This document shows, piece after piece, positions 35,883-42,718 of a stretch of 64,000 bases of DNA. Source of the DNA: Trichothermofontia sichuanensis B231 (GTDB taxonomy: Bacteria; Cyanobacteriota; Cyanobacteriia; B231); contig NZ_CP110848.1 in assembly GCF_026240635.1 (NCBI RefSeq), forward strand, positions 436,501 to 500,500, read 5' to 3'. Each line of letters opens with the position of its first letter. Within the stretch, counting starts at the first letter, position 1. The notes below the pieces were generated by a model. That model had not been told where the DNA came from, searched no databases, and worked only from the letters and a program-made list of their open reading frames with translations. A program made the translations under genes and the position numbers.

Positions 35883-36575
35883 ATGGGGTTGTTCGATCGC
35901 ATCTCACGGGTAGTCAAGGCTAGCATCAATGCCCTTGTCAGTGAGGCGGAGGACCCAGAGCGGGTCCTGGAGCAGGCGATAGCCGAGATGCAGGATGAAC
36001 TGATTCAACTGCGGCAGGCCGTTGCCCAGGCGATCGCGACCCAAAAGCGCACCGAGCGTCAATGCAATCAGGCAAAGGCCACGGCTGACGAGTGGTATCG
36101 GCGGGCGGAACTGGCCCTGCAAGCGGGGGACGAAGCCTTGGCCAGGGATGCCCTCACCCGCCGCAAGAGCTACCAGGAAACAGCGCAACTCATGCAGAGC
36201 CAAATCGATCGGCAGACGACGATCGTCGAGAAACTCAAACGCGATATGGTAACCCTGGAAAGCAAAATTGCCGATGCCCGCACCCGTAAAGATCTGTACA
36301 TCGCCCGTGCCCGCTCAGCCCAAGCCTCCCAACGCCTGCACGCGATGCTAGACCAGATGAATCCCCAGGGAGCGATGCAAAGCTTTGCGCGGATGGAGCA
36401 AAAGGTGGCTGAGCTAGAGGCCCGCTCAGCGGCGATCGCCGAGTTGGGACAGGACGATCTGGAACGACGCTTTGCCACCCTAGAACAGGGCAGTGAGATC
36501 GAAGCCGATCTGGCCACCTTGAAACGTCGCCTCGCCTCCCAACAAGAACCAGGGGAACCGCGTCATGAGTCTTGA
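35883..36575 (+). CDS. PspA/IM30 family protein (shorter paralogue)
   Basis: The 230-residue protein starts MGLFDRISRVVKASINALVS with the amphipathic membrane-binding helix, then EDPERVLEQAIAEMQDELIQ and long coiled coils. It ends at LASQQEPGEPRHES without the C-terminal extension of Vipp1. PspA proteins polymerise on damaged membranes and preserve their integrity. It is followed, after transposable elements, by a longer paralogue in the same direction. An AGGGAGGAGGGC sequence precedes the ATG as a strong ribosome-binding site. Confidence 0.9.
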   Translation: MGLFDRISRVVKASINALVSEAEDPERVLEQAIAEMQDELIQLRQAVAQAIATQKRTERQCNQAKATADEWYRRAELALQAGDEALARDALTRRKSYQETAQLMQSQIDRQTTIVEKLKRDMVTLESKIADARTRKDLYIARARSAQASQRLHAMLDQMNPQGAMQSFARMEQKVAELEARSAAIAELGQDDLERRFATLEQGSEIEADLATLKRRLASQQEPGEPRHES

Positions 36576-36589
36576 GGCGAGGAAAACGA

Positions 36590-36839
36590 GGCGAAGGGGA
36601 TCTCGATTGTTCAGTCCCTCTCTTGCTCTGGGAGCAGGATTTATAGTTATTGCAATTTAAGCTGAAACACCACCCTCACCCCCCGCCCCTCTCCCAGCGC
36701 GGGAGAAGGGAGTGAAAAACTGTATCGTTCTTATTTGGATTGACTATAGGGTGAGGGGTGCACGAGGGGGATACCCCCAGCCTACCCACGTAAAGTTGTA
36801 CTTTATGATTGCGGTAAAATGATTGAAGTAAAGGCTGTA
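36590..36839. mobile_element. MITE-like element, family 2, degraded copy split by a family 1 element
   Basis: The right end reads TACTTTATGATTGCGGTAAA and ends AAGTAAAGGCTGTA, a variant of the family 2 terminus. Left of the split, AAGGGGATCTCGATTGTTCA aligns with the copy at 48600-48807. Joining GGATT at 36641 with TAGGGTGAG at 36747 rebuilds the uninterrupted sequence. The outer left terminus is not preserved. Confidence 0.65.
36642..36748. mobile_element. MITE-like element, family 1, copy E, nested in a family 2 element
   Basis: The 107-bp copy starts TATAGTTATTGCAATTTAAG and ends TATTTGGATTGACTATA. Flanking bases show insertion at TA with duplication of TA: GGATT-TA on the left and TA-GGGTGAG on the right, where the related uninterrupted sequence at 48730 has CATTTAGGGTG. 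This gives direct evidence for a TA target, as in IS630/Tc1-type transposition. The gap to vipp1 holds no gene. Confidence 0.8.
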
Positions 36840-37091
36840 TATGGACTCCAACTCTATTGACAACTCTATTTACAACCATTCATAACTCCATTCAGAATTC
36901 AGAGTAGAGGGGAGGGCGGGTCGTCGAGTAAGCTAACCTAGTAGTGAGGTTAGCCCTGCTGCTTGCCCCTAGCCTGAAGGCGAACGCTTTTACTCAGGAC
37001 AGGAAAGGTTCTTTGAGGGGGCTGTAGGGGTGGGTACGATCGGTGCTAGCCGGACCGACTGACCAGCCTAGTGACCAGCAAGGACACCATC

Positions 37092-37865
37092 ATGGGACTA
37101 TTCGACCGTGTTAGCCGCGTAATTCGCTCCAATCTGAATGCCCTCGTGAGTGCTGCCGAAGATCCAGAAAAGATGCTGGAGCAGGCAGTCATTGATATGC
37201 AGGAGGACATGGTGCAAATGCGACAGGCGGTTGCCAATGCGATCGCCAGTCAGAAGCGGACGGAACAGCAATACAACCAGGCCATTAACGAAGCCAATAC
37301 TTGGCATCAACGCGCCCAATTGGCTCTACAAAAGGGAAATGAGAATTTGGCGCGGGAGGCTCTGAACCGTAAGAAGGTGAATACGGAGACGGCAAACGCC
37401 CTGAAGGCTCAGTTGGATCAACAAACGGCTCAGGTTGAGACCCTCAAGCGCAGCTTGGTCGCCCTAGAAGGGAAGCTGTCGGAGGCCAAGACGAAGAAGG
37501 ATATGCTCAAGGCACGGGCTAGTGCCGCTAAGGCGAATGAACAATTGCAAAGTACCCTGGGACGGATGGGGACCAGTAGTGCGATGGGGGCCTTTGAGCG
37601 TATGGAGGAAAAGGTCCTGCAAATGGAAGCCCGCTCCCAAGCGGCAGCGGAACTGGCTGGGGCTGATCTCGAAAGCCAATTTTTGGCGCTGGAGTCCAGT
37701 GATGTTGACCTAGAACTGGAGGCCATGAAGGCCCAACTGCTGGGACCCGCAACTGCACCCAACCAGGCCCAATTACCGGCGGCAGCGAAAAGTCCTGCCG
37801 AGCCACGGGATGCAGCGATCGACGCTGAGATGGAAGACCTGGCCCGGGAATTGGACAAGCTGTAA
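37092..37865 (+). CDS. vipp1: Vipp1 (IM30), ESCRT-III-like thylakoid membrane protein
   Basis: The 257-residue protein starts MGLFDRVSRVIRSNLNALVS and has EDPEKMLEQAVIDMQEDMVQ, then a long coiled coil. The C-terminal extension beyond the PspA core, with a Pro/Ala linker and a final helix AEMEDLARELDKL, is the Vc feature separating Vipp1 from PspA. Vipp1 forms rings and rods needed for thylakoid biogenesis and membrane repair. The ATG at 37092 gives the conserved start; an upstream in-frame start at 37071 is unlikely. It converges with gntR, 14 bp between stops. Confidence 0.92.
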   Translation: MGLFDRVSRVIRSNLNALVSAAEDPEKMLEQAVIDMQEDMVQMRQAVANAIASQKRTEQQYNQAINEANTWHQRAQLALQKGNENLAREALNRKKVNTETANALKAQLDQQTAQVETLKRSLVALEGKLSEAKTKKDMLKARASAAKANEQLQSTLGRMGTSSAMGAFERMEEKVLQMEARSQAAAELAGADLESQFLALESSDVDLELEAMKAQLLGPATAPNQAQLPAAAKSPAEPRDAAIDAEMEDLARELDKL

Positions 37866-37879
37866 GGCTCTCTATCTAG

Positions 37880-38869
37880 TTACGTGAGGCCGAGTTCTCG
37901 CTTGAGCAGACTGATTGAGTGGCTGCCGACATAGCTTTGGGCCACCACGATCTGGGGCGATCGTATTAATTCATCCCGTGACGCTTGGATGGCTGCCCGG
38001 ACTTGAGTTGCCGTTGCCTCGCGATCGCAGATAATCGTCTGTGCCCGTCGCACCACCGCATTCAATCGATAGGGATCATTCACCTGAGCCGTAATTACCA
38101 GCAAGTCATCCCCCCGCAAGCTATGGATAATCACCTCTGCTGCCCGCAAAATCCCTGGGCTGAGACTGACTAACCCCAGACAGGCGTTATTAGGCAACTC
38201 TAGGACTAATTGCGCTTCCTGGGCATAGTCATAAATATCCACTGGGATCACCCGGACAGCGTTTGGACCCGCCAGCGCCTCTGCCTCACTGATAAAATAG
38301 CGGGTGGTCACGACGGTTGCTGAGCGCGTCTGGGCGAGGACAGGACCCAATTCTTCCAGCGGTACCAACTGTACGGGGATTTGCAACGCCTGCTCCAATT
38401 CCTGAGTAATTAACTCCCCAGCCCCAATATCGTAGGCTGGAGCCGTAACCAGGACCCGCGCGCTACAGCGCAACCGCCAGTCTACTTCAGCCAGAAATAA
38501 CTCCCGCGATTCGGTGAGTGAGCACCCTTGTTTAAGCAATTGATCGAGGGTTTGTTTGACAAGGGCATGGGCATCGGGGTACTTCTGTGAGAGGACCGAT
38601 TGGGACGGACGGGTTCCCCCTTCGTCGCCCTGTGCTCGCACGTAGATCCCGGACCCGGCTTGAGACTCAACGACGCCATCTTCTTCTAATTGCCGATACA
38701 CGCGGCTGATGGTGTTGCGGTGCAGGCCCGTTTGCATGGCCAGTTGTCGTGTACTGGGCAGGCGGTGTCCAGGGGGAAACTGGCGCGAGGCGATCGCAAA
38801 GCGGATCTGGTTATAAAGTTGGGTAGATGCTGGGATTTCGCTGTCGGGCTGGATGTGAAATCGGACCAT
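37880..38869 (-). CDS. GntR-family transcriptional regulator
   Basis: The 329-residue protein starts MVRFHIQPDSEIPASTQLYN and has a winged helix with QIRFAIASRQFPPGHRLPST, RQLAMQTGLHRNTISRVYRQ and EDGVVESQAGSGIYV, the GntR DNA-binding signature. The C-terminal two-thirds is a regulatory domain not matching the aminotransferase (MocR) or UTRA types I know; it shows alternating beta/alpha segments as in periplasmic-binding-like folds. An alternative start at 38893 adds eight residues. The regulon is unknown; its neighbour is vipp1. Confidence 0.85.
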   Translation of the reverse strand: MVRFHIQPDSEIPASTQLYNQIRFAIASRQFPPGHRLPSTRQLAMQTGLHRNTISRVYRQLEEDGVVESQAGSGIYVRAQGDEGGTRPSQSVLSQKYPDAHALVKQTLDQLLKQGCSLTESRELFLAEVDWRLRCSARVLVTAPAYDIGAGELITQELEQALQIPVQLVPLEELGPVLAQTRSATVVTTRYFISEAEALAGPNAVRVIPVDIYDYAQEAQLVLELPNNACLGLVSLSPGILRAAEVIIHSLRGDDLLVITAQVNDPYRLNAVVRRAQTIICDREATATQVRAAIQASRDELIRSPQIVVAQSYVGSHSISLLKRELGLT

Positions 38870-39067
38870 GCGATCGTCTCCAGAAGTGCTCAAGCGTCAG
38901 GGATAGTTGCGCTCGTTGCCTTAGTTATACTGCTTATCGTTGCCAATGGCTGCGGTCATTCTAAACCCAAACCAAATTCAACACACCAAATCCAATAAGG
39001 AGTTGCCCATCTAGAACCGATCGGCGGGCTAATATGCCTCCATTTCAACTCTATTTGACGTTTTGTT
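38870..39067. other. Intergenic region upstream of gntR
   Basis: No gene is seen. With the following stretch up to the dsbA-like start it forms a 590-bp region, most of which is taken by two family 1 elements. The 104 bp between them (39175-39278) also holds no recognisable feature. Confidence 0.6.
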
Positions 39068-39174
39068 TATAGTCATTGCCATTTAGGTTGAAACACCCCC
39101 CTCACCCCCAGCTCTTTTCCCACAGAGGGAGAGGGGAGTTAAAAACTGTATCGTTCTTATTTGGATTGACTATA
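39068..39174. mobile_element. MITE-like element, family 1, copy F
   Basis: The 107-bp copy begins TATAGTCATTGCCATTTAGG and ends TTATTTGGATTGACTATA, the cleanest termini of the common subtype. Confidence 0.82.
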
Positions 39175-39278
39175 ACATCAACTCTGTTGCAACGCTGTGC
39201 TTGAGCCGTGTTGCAGTAGGAGCATTGCCGTATCTTTTGTGCTATCACTTCTGGGTGATACCGTTCCTCCCGCAAGCA

Positions 39279-39381
39279 TATAGTCATTGCCATTTAGGCT
39301 GAAACAGTCCCCTCACCCCCAACCCCTCTCCCAGAGCGGGAGAGGGGCTTAGACATCTCTTTCTAATCTGAAATAACTATA
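39279..39381. mobile_element. MITE-like element, family 1, copy G (variant right end)
   Basis: The 103-bp copy begins TATAGTCATTGCCATTTAGG but ends CTAATCTGAAATAACTATA, like the copy at 31738-31840. It is 104 bp from copy F in the same orientation. Confidence 0.8.
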
Positions 39382-39460
39382 AAGTACAGTTTTACCTGGG
39401 TAGGCTGGGAACCTGGAGTAGGATGGGAAAATTGCAAGCATTGTCACGAGGGGGACGATC

Positions 39461-40270
39461 GTGGGATTACGCGGGGTATTCACCGGGATATTCACCAAAG
39501 TCAACTCTTGCAGGACTGGGTTCTCAACTGTCACGACTCTAGTAGCAGCCTGTCTCTGTTTTACCCTGGTTGGTTGTGCGGATGGCGTCCAGGCCGATAG
39601 CCGCATTGACCCCAAGCTCGAAGCCCAGGTCCTGCAAATTATTCGCGAATATCCAGAGGCCATCCTGGACTCCCTGCAGCAGTACCAGCAAGCCCAAGAG
39701 GCCAAACAACAACAGGCCCGCCGCGAGTTCCTCACGCAGATGCAGACTAACCCCCGCCAGATCATTGGCCAGTCTCCCCCGCAAGGAGTTGCTGCCCAAA
39801 CGATCGTGCTTGTCGAATTTTCCGACTTCCAGTGTCCCTACTGCGCCAAGGTTAGTGAAGCCATCCGCGCCTTTATGGCCAAACATGGCGACGAAGTGAC
39901 TTTTGTCTACAAACATTTCCCCCTGACTGCTATCCATGATCAGGCCCTCCCTGCTGCAAAAGCCGCTTGGGCCGCCCAACAACAAGGTAAATTCTGGGAG
40001 TTTCACGATGCCCTCTTTGCCGAGCAGAATCAGTTAGGCGATGAGCTTTATCATGCGATCGCCCAGCGCTTAAACCTGGATCTGGCTCGCTTTGATCGCG
40101 ATCGTGCCCGTGCCGGGGCAGGACTCCAAGCCGACCTTGACCTTGCCGAGAGCTTGGGCCTATCCGGCATCCCTGTCTTGTTTATGAATGGCGAGGTACT
40201 GACCGGAGCAGTTGCCGTGGAAGCGTTGGAAGCGGTGCTGGAGCGGGTGCGTAAGACGGCTGCTCGCTGA
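39461..40270 (+). CDS. DsbA-family thiol:disulfide oxidoreductase, probable lipoprotein
   Basis: The 269-residue protein has a hydrophobic N-terminus ending CFTLVGCADG, a plausible lipobox (LVGC), a helical linker rich in Gln, then a DsbA-like thioredoxin domain with VLVEFSDFQCPYCAKVSEAI (CPYC active site), FVYKHFPLTAIHDQALPAAK, EFHDALFAEQN and SGIPVLFMNGEVLTG with the cis-proline. It forms or isomerises disulfides outside the cytoplasm. The start is GTG at 39461. The domain is close to the Thioredoxin_4/DSBA group of cyanobacteria. Confidence 0.88.
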   Translation: MGLRGVFTGIFTKVNSCRTGFSTVTTLVAACLCFTLVGCADGVQADSRIDPKLEAQVLQIIREYPEAILDSLQQYQQAQEAKQQQARREFLTQMQTNPRQIIGQSPPQGVAAQTIVLVEFSDFQCPYCAKVSEAIRAFMAKHGDEVTFVYKHFPLTAIHDQALPAAKAAWAAQQQGKFWEFHDALFAEQNQLGDELYHAIAQRLNLDLARFDRDRARAGAGLQADLDLAESLGLSGIPVLFMNGEVLTGAVAVEALEAVLERVRKTAAR

Positions 40271-40389
40271 GGGGGACCACGCCGGGAGGGTTAATTGCGT
40301 TAACCGGCTGGTCGGGTAGGCCGCTTGTCTCTCCCGACTCGCCGGTTTGCCCCCGGCGATCCCGCTTGTCCACGCGGGCGGGAGTGGGA

Positions 40390-41928
40390 ATGTCACAATG
40401 GGAGTGTTGTTATCGCCTGTCTGAGCTAACCTTGACTGAGCCATCTGTAACCGCGCCATCTGCCCCTGCTGCGCCTGCTGCTTATCCTCAGCGCCAGTCT
40501 CCTGTTCAGCGGCTGGGGGAACGGGCGCGAATGAGTGTGCGGCGACTGATTACGCGGTGTCAGCAACGCCTGCGCACTGATGATTTGCCTGCCACCGAGG
40601 CGGAGGTTACCCGCTTTACCCAAACCCTCCAGCAGGCGATCGCCCACCTAACCACGGTCAATGAACACCTTGAGCAACAACGGGTACGGATTGCGGCCTT
40701 TGGGCTGGTCAGTCGGGGAAAATCGGCAGTTCTCAATGCACTGGTGGGGGAGAAACGGCTCCCGACGGGTCCCCTGAATGGCGTCACCCAGGAGCCACAA
40801 TCGCTCTTTTGGCATTTACCCGTTACCGAGGCGCATCCTTGGCCCAGCGTCATTGAATTGATTGATACCCCTGGCCTGGATGAAATTGAAGGACAGGCAC
40901 GGGCGGAAATGGCCCAACGGGTTGCGCAGCAGGCCGATCTGATCCTATTTGTGGTGGCCGGAGATATTACCCGAACCGAGTACCAGGCATTACTGGAATT
41001 GCGCCAGGCCCACAAGCCCCTGTTGCTGGTCTTTAACAAAATTGACCTCTATCCCGACGCCGATCGCGCCAGCATTTACCAAAAACTCCAGACCCTCGGC
41101 CAATCCGTCGCACCCGATGCGCAACCGGACGCCCCACCTTCTACTCCTACTGCTGGGTCCCCTAATTCCCTTTTCCCCTTACTAACCCCTGACGAAATCG
41201 TGCTTGTCATGGCGGACCCTGTTCCCCTGCCGATGCGCATTGAATGGCAGAACCAGGCTGTCACCTATACCTGGGATCAGCCTCAGCCCAATGTGGAACC
41301 CCTGCGCCAAAAAATTTTGCAAATCCTACAGCGGGAAGGCATGGCCCTCCTAGCCGTGAACGCGCTGCAACAAGCCCGCCGGACGGAACAGACGATCGCC
41401 CGTACGACCCTGACGGCTTATCAAGACCGGGCAGAGCAATTGGTGTGGAATTATGCCAAGTACAAGGCGATCGCCGTTGCCCTGAACCCGATCGGCTTGC
41501 TGGATGTGTTCGGCGGTTCCCTGATCGACCTACTGTTGATCCGTGCCCTGGCCCGCCTCTATGGTTTACCCATTACTGGGCATGAGGCGGGGAAAGTGTG
41601 TCAAACCTTGGGCTTGAGCGCTGGGGGCTTGTTGCTGGCGGAGGTGGCCAGCAGTACCGTCTTGGGTCTGGGTAAAAGTGCGCTCAGCCTGGGGGCAGCC
41701 GGCTTAGGTGATGTGGCCACGGGCCTCTTCAGTTATCTATCGCTGGGGGCAGGGCAAGGGGCAATGGCCGGGTATGGGACCTATCTGGTGGGGCGGGCAA
41801 CCCAGGTCTATCTGGAGCAGGGGTGTACCTGGGAACCACTCGGTCCCGATCGCGTGTTGCGGGAAATTTTGGCCCAGGTCGATCGGCAAACGGTGCTCGA
41901 TCGCCTGCGCCAGGAGTTAACCTTATAG
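40390..41928 (+). CDS. Era-like GTPase with DUF697-type C-terminus
   Basis: The 512-residue protein has a Ser/Pro/Ala-rich N-terminus and a GTPase domain: GLVSRGKSAVLNAL (P-loop), PLNGVTQEP (switch I), IELIDTPGLDEIEG (G3), LLLVFNKIDLY (G4), then a C-terminal region with NPIGLLDVFGGSLIDLLLIR and GLSAGGLLLAEVASSTVLGL, hydrophobic and glycine-rich, as in DUF697 proteins that sit at membranes. The role is unknown. ATG at 40390 is chosen; a TTG frame begins at 40366. It is 18 bp before the Uma2 pseudogene. Confidence 0.83.
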   Translation: MSQWECCYRLSELTLTEPSVTAPSAPAAPAAYPQRQSPVQRLGERARMSVRRLITRCQQRLRTDDLPATEAEVTRFTQTLQQAIAHLTTVNEHLEQQRVRIAAFGLVSRGKSAVLNALVGEKRLPTGPLNGVTQEPQSLFWHLPVTEAHPWPSVIELIDTPGLDEIEGQARAEMAQRVAQQADLILFVVAGDITRTEYQALLELRQAHKPLLLVFNKIDLYPDADRASIYQKLQTLGQSVAPDAQPDAPPSTPTAGSPNSLFPLLTPDEIVLVMADPVPLPMRIEWQNQAVTYTWDQPQPNVEPLRQKILQILQREGMALLAVNALQQARRTEQTIARTTLTAYQDRAEQLVWNYAKYKAIAVALNPIGLLDVFGGSLIDLLLIRALARLYGLPITGHEAGKVCQTLGLSAGGLLLAEVASSTVLGLGKSALSLGAAGLGDVATGLFSYLSLGAGQGAMAGYGTYLVGRATQVYLEQGCTWEPLGPDRVLREILAQVDRQTVLDRLRQELTL

Positions 41929-41946
41929 GGAACAGGAGCACAAACC

Positions 41947-42655
41947 ATGACCACCCTCATCAAAACGCGTGCTGATTCAAAGGTTATCTATCCTACTAGT
42001 GACAGCGAACCAGTTGCAGAAACCTACACCCATCTCTACGCAATTACGACGACGCTAGAGGTATTAAAACAATACCTAGAAGGACAACGGGCGACGGTGC
42101 TAGCCAACCAATTTCTGTCAATTTCTGTATTATATCCAGGGGAATCCTAGGGCCAGGGTTGCTCCAGATGTGATGGTCATTTTCAATGTGGCCCCTGGTG
42201 GGCGGGACGCCTACAAAATTTGGGAGGAAGGGGAGGTCCCCAGGGTGATTTTTGAGATGACTTCTGCTTCAACGAAAGCGATTGATCAGGAGTTTAAGAA
42301 GCGGCTCTATGCTCAATTGGGGGTAGAAGAATACTGGCTATTTGACCCCAAAGAAGAATGGCAGCAGCCTGCGTTAGTGGGTTACCGTTTGGTGGAAGAA
42401 GACTATCAGCCTTTGCCTGATCTGTGCAGTGGAGCGTTGGGGCTACGGTTGGCGGTCCAGGATCACCTCATTGCCTTTTATCGCCTGGATACGGGAGAGA
42501 AGTTATTAATGCCAGGGGAATTGGCCACTGCCCTCAACGAAACGCAGCAGGCCCTCAATCAGACGCAGCAAGCATTGGAGGTGGAAAAACAGCGAGCAGC
42601 AGCATTGGAAGCTCAATTGGCCCAGTATCGCGATCGATTTGGCACCTTATCCTAG
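41947..42655 (+). pseudogene. Uma2-family endonuclease gene, frameshifted by a 10-bp tandem duplication
   Basis: Reading from ATG at 41947 gives a typical Uma2 start (MTTLIKTRADSKVIYPTSD) but ends at a TAG at 42148. The 10-bp unit CAATTTCTGT is present twice head to tail at 42109-42128. Deleting one copy joins the frames into 232 residues through ANQFLYYIQGNPRARVAPD, followed by VMVIFNVAPGGRD, VPRVIFEMTSASTK and YAQLGVEEYWLFDP. These are the PD-(D/E)XK nuclease motifs of Uma2 (DUF820). The C-terminus is a Gln-rich coiled coil. Such genes are highly multiplied in cyanobacteria; decay is common. Confidence 0.87.
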
Positions 42656-42718
42656 CTCCCAAGGTAGATTCTGGCTGTTTACCCTATCGTTAGTTGCGGC
42701 AGTGCAACTGCGCCCATG

